DNA of 64,000 nt from Osedax frankpressi. Taxonomy: Eukaryota; Annelida; Polychaeta; Sabellida; Siboglinidae. The notes under the pieces are model-generated. The model was not told the DNA's origin. It saw only the letters and a program-made list of their open reading frames with translations, and did not search any database. The stretch covers positions 3,353,371 through 3,417,370 of the forward strand of contig OZ038314.1 of the NCBI GenBank assembly GCA_964035775.1, given 5' to 3'. Within the stretch, counting starts at the first letter, position 1, and each line of letters begins with the position of its first letter. This document shows positions 25,901 through 40,261 of the stretch, piece after piece. A program made the position numbers and the translations under genes.

Positions 25901-28731
25901 TTATTTAAGTTATAGTTATTTAAGTTATAGTAATTTAAGTTATAGTTATTTAAGTTATAGTTATTTAATTAATAGTAATTTAAGTTATAGTAATTTAAGT
26001 TTAGTTATTTAATTTATAGTTATTTAAGTTATAGTTAATTAAGTTATCATTAGTTAAGTTATAGTTATTTAAGTTATAGTTATTAAATTATAGTTATTTA
26101 AGTTATAGTTATTTAATTTATAGTTTTTTCATTTATGGTTATTTAAGTTATAGTTATTTAAGTTATAGTTATTTAAGTTATAGTTATTTAAGTTATAGTT
26201 ATTTAAGTTATAGTTATTTAAGTTATAGTTATTTAAGTTATAGTTATTTAAGTTATAGTTATTTAATTAATAGTTATTTAAGTTATAGTTATTTAAGTTA
26301 TAGTTATTTAAGTTATAGTTATTTAAGTTATAGTTATTTAAGTTATAGTTATTTAAGTTATAGTTATTTTATTTATAGTTATTTAATTTATAGTTATTTA
26401 AGTTATAGTTATTTAAGTTATAGTTATTTAAGTTATAGTTATTTAATTAATAGTAATTTAAGTTATAGTAATTTAAGTTTAGTTATTTAATTTATAGTTA
26501 TTTAAGTTATAGTTAATTAAGTTATCGTTAGTTAAGTTATAGTTATTTAAGTTATAGTTATTAAATTATAGTTATTTAAGTTATAGTTATTTAATTTATA
26601 GTTTTTTCATTTATGGTTATTATATTATAGTTATATAAATTATAGTTATTTAAGTTATAGTTATTTAAGTTATAGTTATTTAAGTTATAGTTATTTAAGT
26701 TATAGTTATTTAAGTTATAGTTATTTAAGTTATAGTTATTTAATTAATAGTTATTTAAGTTATAGTTATTTAAGTTATAGTTATTTAAGTTATAGTTATT
26801 TAAGTTATAGTTATTTAAGTTATAGTTATTTAATTAATAGTTATTTAAGTTATAGTTATTTAAGTTATAGTTATTTAAGTTATAGTTATTTAAGTTATAG
26901 TTATTTAAGTTATAGTTATTTAAGTTATAGTTATTTAAGTTATAGTTATTTAATTTATAGTTATTTAATTTATAGTTATTTAAGTTATAGTTATTTAAGT
27001 TATAGTTATTTAAGTTATAGTCATTTAATTAATAGTAATTTAAGTTATAGTAATTTAAGTTTAGTTATTTAATTTATAGTTATTTAAGTTATAGTTAATT
27101 AAGTTATCGTTAGTTAAGTTATAGTTATTTAAGTTATAGTTATTAAATTATAGTTATTTAAGTTATAGTTATTTAATTTATAGTTTTTTCATTTATGGTT
27201 ATTTAAGTTATAGTTATTTAAGTTATAGTTATTTAAGTTATAGTTATTTAATTAATAGTTATTTATGTTATAGTTATTTAAGTTATAGTTATTTAAGTTA
27301 TAGTTATTTAAGTTATAGTTATTTAAGTTATAGTTATTTAAGTTATAGTTATATAATTAATAGTTATTTAAGTTATATTTATTTAAGTTATAGTTATTTA
27401 AGTTATAGTTATTTAAGTTATAGTTATTTAAGTTATAGTTATTTAATTAATAGTTATTTAAGTTATAGTTATTTAAGTTATAGTTATTTAATTTATAGTT
27501 ATTTAAGTTATAGTTATTTAAGTTATAGATATTTAATTTATAGTTATTTAATTTATAGTTATTTAAGTTATAGTTATTTAAGTTATAGTTATTTAAGTTA
27601 TAGTTATTTAAGTTATAGTTATTTAATTAATAGTTATTTAAGTTATAGTTATTTAAGTTATAGTTATTTAAGTTATAGTTATTTAAGTTATAGTTATTTA
27701 AGTTATAGTTATTTAATTTATAGTTATTTAATTTATAGTTATTTAAGTTATAGTTATTTAAGTTATAGTTATTTAAGTTATAGTTATTTAATTAATAGTA
27801 ATTTAAGTTATAGTAATTTAAGTTTAGTTATTTAATTTATAGTTATTTAAGTTATAGTTAATTAAGTTATGGTTAGTTAAGTTATAGTTATTTAAGTTAT
27901 AGTTATTAAATTATAGTTATTTAAGTTATAGTTATTTAATTTATAGTTTTTACATTTATGGTTATTATATTATAGTTATATAAATTATAGTTATTTAAGT
28001 TATAGTTATTTAATTTATAGTTATTTAATTTATAGTTATTTAAGTAATAGTTATTTAAGTTATAGTTATTTAAGTTATAGTTATTTAAGTTATAGTTATT
28101 TAAGTTATAGTTATTTAAGTTATAGTTATTTAATTAATAGTTATTTAAGTTATAGTTATTTAAGTTATAGTTATATAAGTTATAGTTATTTAAGTTATAG
28201 TTATTTAAGTTATAGTAATTTAATTTATAGTTATTTAATTTATAGTTATTTAAGTTATAGTTATTTAAGTTATAGTTATTTAAGTTATAGTTATTTAAGT
28301 TATAGTTATTTAATTAATAGTAATTTAAGTTATAGTAATTTAAGTTTAGTTATTTAATTTATAGTTATTTAAGTTATAGTTAATTAAGTTATCGTTAGTT
28401 AAGTTATAGTTATTTAAGTTATAGTTATTAAATTATAGTTATTTAAGTGATAGTTATTTAATTTATAGTTTTTTTATTTATGGTTATTTAAGTTATAGTT
28501 ATTTAAGTTATAGTTATTTAAGTTATAGTTATTTAAATTATAGTTATTTAAGTTATAGTTATTTAATTTATAGTTATTTAATTTATAGTTATTTAAGTTA
28601 TAGTTATTTAAGTTATAGTTATTTAAGTTATAGTTATTTAAGTTATAGTTATTTAATTAATAGTAATTTAAGTTATAGTAATTTAAGTTTAGTTATTTAA
28701 TTTATAGTTATTTAAGTTATAATTATTTAAG

Positions 28732-29246
28732 TTATAGTTATTATATAATATTTATTTAAGTTATAGTTATTTAAGATATATTTATTTAATTTATAGTTAT
28801 TATATTATAATTATTTAAGTTTTAGTTATTTAAGTTATAGTTATTATATTATAGCTATTTAAGTGATATTTATTTAAGTTATAGTTATTTAATTAATAGT
28901 TATTTAATTTATAGTTATTTAAGTTATAGTTATTTAAGTTATAGTTATTTAAGTTATAGTTATTAAATTATATTTATTTAAGTTATAGTTATTTAATTTA
29001 TAGTTATTTAATTTATAGTTATTTAATTTATAGTTATTTAATTTATAGTTATTTAATTTATAGTTATTTAATTTATAGTTATTTAATTTATAGTTATTTA
29101 ATTTATAGTTATTTAATTTATAGTTATTTAATTTATAGTTATTTAATTTATAGTTATTTAATTTATAGTTATTTAATTTATAGTTATTTAATTTATAGTT
29201 ATTTAATTTATAGTTATTTAATTTATAGTTATTATAGTTATTTAAA
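28732..29246 (+). repeat. D module, copy 2
   Basis: Same order as copy 1, which lies exactly 6,701 bp upstream at its start, but with a single TAGCT segment (about 28852). It has 16 consecutive b monomers (28983-29222) and the 24-bp composite at 29223-29246. The monomer just before the block reads TTATAATTATTTAAG, a private change. Confidence 0.9.
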
Positions 29247-29471
29247 TTATAGTTATTTAAGTTATAGTTATTTAAGTTATAGTTATTTAAGTTATAGTTA
29301 TTTAAGTTATAGTTATTTAAGTTATAGTTATTTAAGTTATAGTTATTTAAGTTATAGTTATTTAAGTTATAGTTATTTAAGTTATAGTTATTTAAGTTAT
29401 AGTTATTTAAGTTATAGTTATTTAAGTTATAGTTATTTAAGTTATAGTTATTTAAGTTATAGTTATTTAAG

Positions 29472-29591
29472 TTATAATTATTTAAATTATAGATATATAA
29501 GTTATAGTTAATTAAGTTATCGTTATTTAAGTTATAGTTATTTAAGTTATAGTTATTTAAATTTTAGTTATATAAGTTATAATTATTGAAT
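29472..29591 (+). repeat. E module copy after D copy 2
   Basis: Complete E carrying the same two private changes as the copy at 22816, which confirms the 6.7-kb duplication. Confidence 0.9.
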
Positions 29592-32500
29592 TTATAGTTA
29601 TTTAATTTATAGTTATTTAAGTTATAGTTATTTAAGTTATAGTTATTTAAGTTATAGTTATTTAAGTTATAGTTATTTAAGTTATAGTTATTTAATTTAT
29701 AGTTATTTAAGTTATAGTTATTTAAGTTATAGTTATTTAAGTTATAGTTATTTAAGTTATAGCTATTTAAGTTATAGTTATTTAAGTTATAGTTATTTAA
29801 TTAATAGTTATTTAAGTTATAGTTATTTAAGTTATAGTTATTTAAGTTATAGTTATTTAAGTTATAGTTATTTAAGTTATAGTTATTTAATTTATAGTTA
29901 TTTAATTTATAGTTATTTAAGTTATAGTTATTTAAGTTATAGTTATTTAAGTTATAGTTATTTAAGTTATAGTTATTTAATTAATAGTAATTTAAGTTAT
30001 AGTAATTTAAGTTTAGTTATTTAATTTATAGTTATTTAAGTTATAGTTAGTTAAGTTATAGTTATTTAAGTTATAGTTATTTAAGTTATAGTTATTTAAG
30101 TTATAGTTATTTAAGTTATAGTTATTTAAGTTATAGTTATTTAATTTATAGTTATTTAAGTTATAGTTATTTAAGTTATAGTTATTTAAGTTATAGTTAT
30201 TTAAGTTATAGTTATTTAAGTTATAGTTATTTAATTTATAGTTATTTAATTTATAGTTATTTAAGTTATAGTTATTTAAGTTATAGTTATTTAAGTTATA
30301 GTTATTTAAGTTATAGTTATTTAATTAATAGTAATTTAAGTTATAGTAATTTAAGTTTAGTTATTTAATTTATAGTTATTTAAGTTATAGTTAATTAAGT
30401 TATCGTTAGTTAAGTTATAGTTATTTAAGTTATAGTTATTAAATTATAGTTATTTAAGTTATAGTTATTTAATTTATAGTTTTTTCATTTATGGTTATTT
30501 AAGTTATAGTTATTTAAGTTATAGTTATTTAAGTTATAGTTATTTAAGTTATAGTTATTTAAGTTATAGTTATTTAAGTTATAGTTATTTAATTAATAGT
30601 TATTTAAGTTATAGTTATTTAAGTTATAGTTATTTAAGTTATAGTTATTTAAGTTATAGTTATTTAAGTTATAGTTATTTAAGTTATAGTTATTTAATTT
30701 ATAGTTATTTAAGTTATAGTTATTTAAGTTATAGTTATTTAAGTTATAGTTATTTAAGTTATAGTTATTTAAGTTATAGTTATTTAAGTTATAGGTATTT
30801 AAGTTATAGTTATTTAATTAATAGTTATTTAAGTTATAGTTATTTAAGTTATAGTTATTTAAGTTATAGTTATTTAATTTATAGTTATTTAATTTATAGT
30901 TATTTAAGTTATAGTTATTTAAGTTATAGTTATTTAAGTTATAGTTATTTAATTAATAGTAATTTAAGTTATAGTAATTTAAGTTTAGTTATTTAATTTA
31001 TAGTTATTTAAGTTATAGTTAATTAAGTTATCGTTAGTTAAGTTATAGTTATTTAAGTTATAGTTATTAAATTATAGTTATTTAAGTTATAGTTATTTAA
31101 TTTATAGTTTTTTCATTTATGGTTATTATATTATAGTTATATAAATTATAGTTATTTAAGTTATAGTTATTTAAGTTATAGTTATTTAAGTTATAGTTAT
31201 TTAAGTTATAGTTATTTAAGTTATAGTTATTTAAGTTATAGTTATTTAAGTTATAGTTATTTAATTAATAGTTATTTAAGTTATAGTTTTTTCAGTTATA
31301 GTTATTTAAGTTATAGTTATTTAAGTTATAGTTATTTAAGTTATAGTTATTTAATTTATAGTTATTTAAGTTATAGTTATTTAAGTTATAGTTATTTAAG
31401 TTATAGTCATTTAATTAATAGTAATTTAAGTTATAGTACTTTAAGTTTAGTTATTTAATTTATAGTTATTTAAGTTATAGTTAAATAAGTTATCGTTAGT
31501 TAAGTTATAGTTATTTAAGTTATAGTTATTAAATTATAGTTATTTAAGTTATAGTTATTTAATTTATAGTTTTTTCATTTATGGTTATTTAAGTTATAGT
31601 TATTTAAGTTATAGTTATTTAAGTTATAGTTATTTAATTAATAGTTATTTAAGTTATAGTTATTTAAGTTATAGTTATTTAAGTTATAGTTATTTAAGTT
31701 ATAGTTATTTAAGTTATAGTTATTTAATTTATAGTTATTTAAGTTATAGTTATTTAAGTTATAGTTATTTAAGTTATAGTTATTTAAGTTATAGTTATTT
31801 AATTAATAGTTATTTAAGTTATAGTTATTTAAGTTATAGTTATTTAAGTTATAGTTATTTAAGTTATAGTTATTTAAGTTATAGTTATTTAAGTTATAGT
31901 TATTTAAGTTATAGTTATTTAATTTATAGTTATTTAATTTATAATTATTTAAGTTATAGTTATTTAAGTTATAGTTATTTAAGTTATAGTTATTTAATTA
32001 ATAGTAATTTAAGTTATAGTAATTTAAGTTTAGTTATTTAATTTATAGTTATTTAAGTTATAGTTAATTAAGTTATCGTTAGTTAAGTTATAGTTATTTA
32101 AGTTATAGTTATTAAATTATAGTTATTTAAGTTATAGTTATTTAATTTATAGTTTTTTCATTTATGGTTATTATATTATAGTTATATAAATTATAGTTAT
32201 TTAAGTTATAGTTATTTAAGTTATAGTTATTTAAGATATAGTTATTTAAGTTATAGTTATTTAAGTTATAGTTATTTAAGTTATAGTTATTTAAGTTATA
32301 GTTATTTAAGTTATAGTTATTTAATTAATAGTTATTTAAGTTATAGTTATTTAAGTTATAGTTATTTAAGTTATAGTTATTTAAGTTATAGTTATTTAAG
32401 TTATAGTTATTTAATTAATAGTTATTTAAGTTATAGTTATTTAAGTTATAGTTATTTAAGTTATAGTTATTTAAGTTATAGTTATTTAAGTTATAGTTAT

Positions 32501-34724
32501 TTAATTTATAGTTATTTAATTTATAGTTATTTAAGTTATAGTTATTTAAGTTATAGTAATTTAAGTTATAGTTATTTAAGTTATAGTTATTTAATTAATA
32601 GTAATTTAAGTTATAGTAATTTAAGTTTAGTTATTTAATTTATAGTTATTTAAGTTATAGTTAATTAAGTTATCATTAGTTAAGTTATAGTTATTTAAGT
32701 TATAGTTATTAAATTATAGTTATTTAAGTTATAGTTATTTAATTTATAGTTTTTTCATTTATGGTTATTTAAGTTATAGTTATTTAAGTTATAGTTATTT
32801 AAGTTATAGTTATTTAATTAATAGTTATTTAAGTTATAGTTATTTAAGTTATAGTTATTTAAGTTATAGTTATTTAAATTATAGTTATTTAAGTTATAGT
32901 TATTTAATTTATAGTTATTTAAGTTATAGTTATTTAAGTTATAGTTATTTAAGTTATAGTTATTTAAGTTATAGTTATTTAAGTTATAGTTATTTAAGTT
33001 ATAGTTATTTAAGTTATAGTTATTTAATTAATAGTTATTTAAGTTATAGTTATTTAAGTTATAGTTATTTAAGTTATAGTTATTTAAGTTATAGTTATTT
33101 AAGTTATAGTTATTTAAGTTATAGTTATTTTATTTATAGTTATTTAATTTATAGTTATTTAAGTTATAGTTATTTAAGTTATAGTTATTTAAGTTATAGT
33201 TATTTAATTAATAGTAATTTAAGTTATAGTAATTTAAGTTTAGTTATTTAATTTATAGTTATTTAAGTTATAGTTAATTAAGTTATCGTTAGTTAAGTTA
33301 TAGTTATTTAAGTTATAGTTATTAAATTATAGTTATTTAAGTTATAGTTATTTAATTTATAGTTTTTTCATTTATGGTTATTATATTATAGTTATATAAA
33401 TTATAGTTATTTAAGTTATAGTTATTTAAGTTATAGTTATTTAAGTTATAGTTATTTAAGTTATAGTTATTTAAGTTATAGTTATTTAAGTTATAGTTAT
33501 TTAAGTTATAGTTATTTAAGTTATAGTTATTTAATTAATAGTTATTTAAGTTATAGTTATTTAAGTTATAGTTATTTAAGTTATAGTTATTTAAGTTATA
33601 GTTATTTAAGTTATAGTTATTTAATTAATAGTTATTTAAGTTATAGTTATTTAAGTTATAGTTATTTAAGTTATAGTTATTTAAGTTATAGTTATTTAAG
33701 TTATAGTTATTTAAGTTATAGTTATTTAAGTTATAGTTATTTAATTTATAGTTATTTAATTTATAGTTATTTAAGTTATAGTTATTTAAGTTATAGTTAT
33801 TTAAGTTATAGTCATTTAATTAATAGTAATTTAAGTTATAGTAATTTAAGTTTAGTTATTTAATTTATAGTTATTTAAGTTATAGTTAATTAAGTTATCG
33901 TTAGTTAAGTTATAGTTATTTAAGTTATAGTTATTAAATTATAGTTATTTAAGTTATAGTTATTTAATTTATAGTTTTTTCATTTATGGTTATTTAAGTT
34001 ATAGTTATTTAAGTTATAGTTATTTAAGTTATAGTTATTTAATTAATAGTTATTTATGTTATAGTTATTTAAGTTATAGTTATTTAAGTTATAGTTATTT
34101 AAGTTATAGTTATTTAAGTTATAGTTATTTAAGTTATAGTTATATAATTAATAGTTATTTAAGTTATATTTATTTAAGTTATAGTTATTTAAGTTATAGT
34201 TATTTAAGTTATAGTTATTTAAGTTATAGTTATTTAATTAATAGTTATTTAAGTTATAGTTATTTAAGTTATAGTTATTTAATTTATAGTTATTTAAGTT
34301 ATAGTTATTTAAGTTATAGATATTTAATTTATAGTTATTTAATTTATAGTTATTTAAGTTATAGTTATTTAAGTTATAGTTATTTAAGTTATAGTTATTT
34401 AAGTTATAGTTATTTAATTAATAGTTATTTAAGTTATAGTTATTTAAGTTATAGTTATTTAAGTTATAGTTATTTAAGTTATAGTTATTTAAGTTATAGT
34501 TATTTAATTTATAGTTATTTAATTTATAGTTATTTAAGTTATAGTTATTTAAGTTATAGTTATTTAAGTTATAGTTATTTAATTAATAGTAATTTAAGTT
34601 ATAGTAATTTAAGTTTAGTTATTTAATTTATAGTTATTTAAGTTATAGTTAATTAAGTTATGGTTAGTTAAGTTATAGTTATTTAAGTTATAGTTATTAA
34701 ATTATAGTTATTTAAGTTATAGTT

Positions 34725-37160
34725 ATTTAATTTATAGTTTTTTCATTTATGGTTATTATATTATAGTTATATAAATTATAGTTATTTAAGTTATAGTTAT
34801 TTAAGTTATAGTTATTTAAGTTATAGTTATTTAAGTTATAGTTATTTAAGTTATAGTTATTTAAGTTATAGTTATTTAAGTTATAGTTATTTAAGTTATA
34901 GTTATTTAAGTTATAGTTATTTAAGTTATAGTTATATAATTAATAGTTATTTAAGTTATAGTTATTTAAGTTATAGTTATTTAAGTTATAGTTATTTAAG
35001 TTATAGTTATTTAAGTTATAGTTATTTAATTAATAGTTATTTAAGTTATAGTTATTTAAGTTATAGTTATTTAAGTTATAGTTATTTAAGTTATAGTTAT
35101 TTAAGTTATAGTTATTTAATTTATAGTTATTTAATTTATAGTTATTTAAGTTATAGTTATTTAAGTTATAGTTATTTAAGTTATAGTTATTTAAGTTATA
35201 GTTATTTAAGTTATAGTTATTTAAGTTATAGTTATTTAAGTTATAGTTATTTAAGTTATAGTTATTTAAGTTATAGTTATTTAATTTATAGTTATTTAAT
35301 TTATAGTTATTTAAGTTATAGTTATTTAAGTTATAGTTATTTAAGTTATAGTTATTTAAGTTATAGTTATTTAATTAATAGTAATTTAAGTTATAGTAAT
35401 TTAAGTTTAGTTATTTAATTTATAGTTATTTAAGTTATAGTTAATTAAGTTATCATTAGTTAAGTTATAGTTATTTAAGTTATAGTTATTAAATTATAGT
35501 TATTTAAGTTATAGTTATTTAATTTATAGTTTTTTCATTTATGGTTATTTAAGTTATAGTTATTTAAGTTATAGTTATTTAATTAATAGTTATTTAAGTT
35601 ATAGTTATTTAAGTTATAGTTATTTAAGTTATAGTTATTTAATTTATAGTTATTTAAGTTATAGTTATTTAAGTTATAGTTATTTAAGTTATAGTTATTT
35701 AAGTTATAGTTAATTAAGTTATCGTTAGTTAAGTTGTAGTTATTTAAGTTATAGTTATTAAATTATAGTTATTTAAGTTATAGTTATTTAATTTATAGTT
35801 TTTTCATTTATGGTTATTATATTATAGTTATATAAATTATAGATATTTAAGTTATAGTTATTTAAGTTATATTTATTTAAGTTATAGTTATTTAAGTTAT
35901 AGTTATTTAATTTATAGTTATTTAAGTTATAGTTATTTAAGTTATAGATATTTAATTTATAGTTATTTAATTTATAGTTATTTAAGTTATAGTTATTTAA
36001 GCTATAGTTATTTAAGTTATAGTTATTTAAGTTATAGTTATTTAAGTTATAGTTATTTAATTAATAGTTATTTAAGTTATAGTTATTTAAGTTATAGTTA
36101 TTTAAGTTATAGTTATTTAAGTTATAGTTATTTAAGTTATAGTTATTTAAGTTATAGTTATTTAATTTATAGTTATTTAATTTATAGTTATTTAAGTTAT
36201 AGTTATTTAAGTTATAGTTATTTAAGTTATAGTTATTTAATTAATAGTAATTTAAGTTATAGTAATTTAAGTTTAGTTATTTAATTTATAGTTATTTAAG
36301 TTATAGTTAATTAAGTTATCGTTAGTTAAGTTATAGTTATTTAAGTTATAGTTATTAAATTATAGTTATTTAAGTTATAGTTATTTAATTTATAGTTTTT
36401 TCATTTATGGTTATTATATTATAGTTATATAAATTATAGTTATTTAAGTTATAGTTATTTAAGTTATAGTTATTTAAGTTATAGTTATTTAAGTTATAGT
36501 TATTTAAGTTATAGTTATTTAAGTTATAGTTATTTAAGTTATAGTTATTTAAGTTATAGTTATATAATTAATAGTTATTTAAGTTATAGTTATTTAAGTT
36601 ATAGTTATTTAAGTTATAATTATTTAAGTTATAGTTATTTAAGTTATAGTTATTTAATTAATAGTTATTTAAGTTATAGTTATTTAAGTTATAGTTATTT
36701 AAGTTATAGTTATTTAAGTTATAGTTATTTAAGTTATAGTTATTTAATTTATAGTTATTTAATTTATAGTTATTTAAGTTATAGTTATTTAAGTTATAGT
36801 TATTTAAGTTATAGTTATTTAAGTTATAGTTATTTAATTAATAGTAATTTAAGTTATAGTAATTTAAGTTTAGTTATTTAATTTATAGTTATTTAAGTTA
36901 TAGTTAATTAAGTTATCATTAGTTAAGTTATAGTTATTTAAGTTATAGTTATTAAATTATAGTTATTTAAGTTATAGTTATTTAATTTATAGTAATTTAA
37001 GTTATAGTAATTTAAGTTTAGTTATTTAATTTATAGTTATTTAAGTTATAGTTAATTAAGTTATCGTTAGTTAAGTTATAGTTATTTAAGTTATAGTTAT
37101 TAAATTATAGTTATTTAAGTTATAGTTATTTAATTTATAGTTTTTTCATTTATGGTTATT
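34725..37160 (+). repeat. HOR of about 1.63-1.66 kb with fused cores
   Basis: The j sites 34738 and 36396 (both with k'-l exits) lie 1,658 bp apart, and a TATATAATTA variant lies 1,628 bp apart (34933/36561). Cores with TTATCATTAG in place of h occur near 35450 and 36913. Between them, j 35530 and 35799 are only 269 bp apart. At about 36990 a b monomer that normally leads into j leads straight into e-e-f of another core, so two cores lie back to back without j, k or spacer. Confidence 0.78.
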
Positions 37161-37433
37161 TAAGTTATAGTTATTTAAGTTATAGTTATTTAAGTTATAG
37201 TTATTTAAGTTATAGTTATTTAAGTTATAGTTATTTAAGTTATAGTTATTTAATTTATAGTTATTTAATTTATAGTTATTTAAGTTATAGTTATTTAAGT
37301 TATAGTTATTTAAGTTATAGTTATTTAAGTTATAGTTATTTAAGTTATAGTTATTTAATTAATAGTAATTTAAGTTATAGTAATTTAAGTTTAGTTATTT
37401 AATTTATAGTTATTTAAGTTATAGTTATTTAAG

Positions 37434-37754
37434 TTATAGTTATTATATAATATTTATTTAAGTTATAGTTATTTAAGATATATTTATTTAATTTATAGTT
37501 ATTATATTATAATTATTTAAGTTTTAGTTATTTAAGTTATAGTTATTATATTATAGCTATTTAAGTGATATTTATTTAAGTTATAGTTATTTAATTTATA
37601 GTTATTTAATTTATAGTTATTTAATTTATAGTTATTTAATTTATAGTTATTTAATTTATAGTTATTTAATTTATAGTTATTTAATTTATAGTTATTTAAT
37701 TTATAGTTATTTAATTTATAGTTATTTAATTTATAGTTATTATAGTTATTTAAA
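37434..37754 (+). repeat. D module, copy 3, shortened
   Basis: It keeps the 14-bp start monomer, the SspI-like AATATT site, the ATATATTT monomer and one TAGCT segment. It then passes directly from TGATATTTATTTAAG into ten b monomers (37581-37730); the middle part with b-c and the 14-bp i-like monomer is missing. The 24-bp composite is at 37731-37754. Confidence 0.88.
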
Positions 37755-37874
37755 TTATAGTTATTTAAGTTATAGTTATTTAAGTTATAGTTATTTAAGT
37801 TATAGTTATTTAAGTTATAGTTATTTAAGTTATAGTTATTTAAGTTATAGTTATTTAAGTTATAGTTATTTAAG

Positions 37875-37994
37875 TTATAATTATTTAAATTATAGTTATA
37901 TAAGTTATAGTTAATTAAGTTATCGTTATTTAAGTTATAGTTATTTAAGTTATAGTTATTTAAATTTTAGTTATATAAGTTATAGTTATTGAAT
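37875..37994 (+). repeat. E module copy after D copy 3
   Basis: Complete E of the type form, separated from the shortened D module by only eight a monomers (13-15 in the two earlier D-E pairs). Confidence 0.9.
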
Positions 37995-39638
37995 TTATAG
38001 TTATTTAATTTATAGTTATTTAAGTTATAGTTATTTAAGTTATAGTTATTTAAGTTATAGTTATTTAAGTTATAGTTATTTAAGTTATAGTTATTTAAGT
38101 TATAGTTATTTAATTTATAGTTATTTAAGTTATAGTTATTTAAGTTATAGTTATTTAAGTTATAGTTATTTAAGTTATAGTTATTTAAGTTATAGTTATT
38201 TAAGTTATAGTTATTTAATTAATAGTTATTTAAGTTATAGTTATTTAAGTTATAGTTATTTAAGTTATAGTTATTTAAGTTATAGTTATTTAAGTTATAG
38301 TTATTTAATTTATAGTTATTTAATTTATAGTTATTTAAGTTATAGTTATTTAAGTTATAGTTATTTAAGTTATAGTTATTTAATTAATAGTAATTAAAGT
38401 TATAGTAATTTAAGTTTAGTTATTTAATTTATAGTTATTTAAGTTATAGTTAATTAAGTTATCGTTAGTTAAGTTATAGTTATTTAAGTTATAGTTATTA
38501 AATTATAGTTATTTAAGTTATAGTTATTTAATTTATAGTTTTTTCATTTATGGTTATTTAAGTTATAGTTATTTAAGTTATAGTTATTTAAGTTATAGTT
38601 ATTTAAGTTATAGTTATTTAAGTTATAGTTATTTAAGTTATAGTTATTTAAGTTATAGTTATTTAATTAATAGTTATTTAAGTTATAGTTATTTAAGTTA
38701 TAGTTATTTAAGTTATAGTTATTTAATTTATAGTTAGTTAAGTTATAGTTATTTAAGTTATAGTTATTTAAGTTATAGTTATTTAAGTTATAGTTATTTA
38801 AGTTATAGTTATTTAAGTTATAGTTATTTAAGTTATAGTTATTTAAGTTATAGTTATTAAATTATAGTTATTTAAGTTATAGTTATTTAATTTATAGTTT
38901 TTTCATTTATGATTATTTAAGTTATAGTTATTTAAGTTATAATTATTTAAGTTATAGTTATTTAAGTTATAGTTATTTAAGTTATAGTTATTTAAGTTAT
39001 AGTTATTTAATTAATAGTTATTTAAGTTATAGTTATTTAAGTTATAGTTATTTAAGTTATAGTTATTTAAGTTATAGTTATTTAATTAATAGTTATTTAA
39101 GTTATAGTTATTTAAGTTATAGTTATTTAAGTTATAGTTATTTAAGTTATAGTTATTTAAGTTATAGTTATTTAATTTATAGTTATTTAATTTATAGTTA
39201 TTTAAGCTATAGTTATTTAAGTTATAGTTATTTAAGTTATAGTTATTTAAGTTATAGTTATTTAAGTTATAGTTATTTAAGTTATAGTTATTTAAGTTAT
39301 AGTTATTTAAGTTATAGTTATTTAAGTTATAGTTATTTAATTAATAGTAATTTAAGTTATAGTAATTTAAGTTTAGTTATTTAATTTATAGTTATTTAAG
39401 TTATAGTTAATTAAGTTATCGTTAGTTAAGTTATAGTTATTTAAGTTATAGTTATTAAATTATAGTTATTTAAGTTATAGTTATTTAATTTATAGTTTTT
39501 TCATGTATGGTTATTATATTATAGTTATATAAATTATAGTTATTTAAGTTATAGTTATTTAAGTTATAGTTATTTAAGTTATAGTTATTTAAGTTATGGT
39601 TATTTAAGTTATAGTTATTTAAGTTATAGTTATTTAAT

Positions 39639-39916
39639 TAATAGTTATTAAATTATATTTATTTAAGTTATAGTTATTTAATTTATAGTTATTTAATTTA
39701 TAGTTATTTAATTCATAGTTATTTAATTTATAGTTATTTAATTTATAGTTATTTAATTTATAGTTATTTAATTTATAGTTATTTAATTTATAGTTATTTA
39801 ATTTATAGTTATTTAATTTATAGTTATTTAATTTATAGTTATTTAATTTGTAGTTATTTAATTTATAGTTATTTAATTTATAGTTATTTAATTTATAGTT
39901 ATTATAGTTATTTAAA
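39639..39916 (+). repeat. D module, copy 4, 3' part only
   Basis: Only the end of D is present: TAATAGTTATTAAA (14 bp), TTATATTTATTTAAG, then fifteen b-type monomers (39668-39892), two of them with single changes (TTCATAG near 39711 and TTTGTAG near 39848). The 24-bp composite follows at 39893-39916. It joins plain b-c sequence on the left, so the left boundary is a fusion point. Confidence 0.85.
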
Positions 39917-40141
39917 TTATAGTTATTTAAGTTATAGTTATTTAAGTTATAGTTATTTAAGTTATAGTTATTTAAGTTATAGTTATTTAAGTTATAGTTA
40001 TTTAAGTTATAGTTATTTAAGTTATAGTTATTTAAGTTATAGTTATTTAAGTTATAGTTATTTAAGTTATAGTTATTTAAGTTATAGTTATTTAAGTTAT
40101 AGTTATTTAAGTTATAGTTATTTAAGTTATAGTTATTTAAG

Positions 40142-40261
40142 TTATAATTATTTAAATTATAGTTATATAAGTTATAGTTAATTAAGTTATCGTTATTTAA
40201 GTTATAGTTATTTAAGTTATAGTTATTTAAATTTTAGTTATATAAGTTATAGTTATTGAAT
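40142..40261 (+). repeat. E module copy after D copy 4
   Basis: Complete E of the type form, following fifteen a monomers after the partial D module. It heads the three-copy 1.52-kb HOR region. Confidence 0.9.

Larger units (their letters stand above)
21300..34750 (+). repeat. 6.7-kb tandem pair, largest clear duplication
   Basis: The copies run about 21300-28000 and 28000-34750. The offset is exactly 6,701 bp from the AAGTAATAG variant (21341/28042) through j with a pure T-run (21768/28469) and the start of D (22031/28732). It then drifts in whole monomers to 6,656, 6,671, 6,626, 6,761 and 6,791 bp. Shared rare marks include TAGGTATTT (24121/30792), a monomer TTATAGTTTTTTCAG (T-run 24631/31287), TAGTAC (about 24779/31436), TTATCATTAG (about 26045/32672) and TTATGGTTAG (about 27867/34658). 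The inner structure is D, E, then alternating k and k'-l cores. The junction near 28000 shows l-a-b-b directly, which dates the copying after the inner structure formed. Confidence 0.9.
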
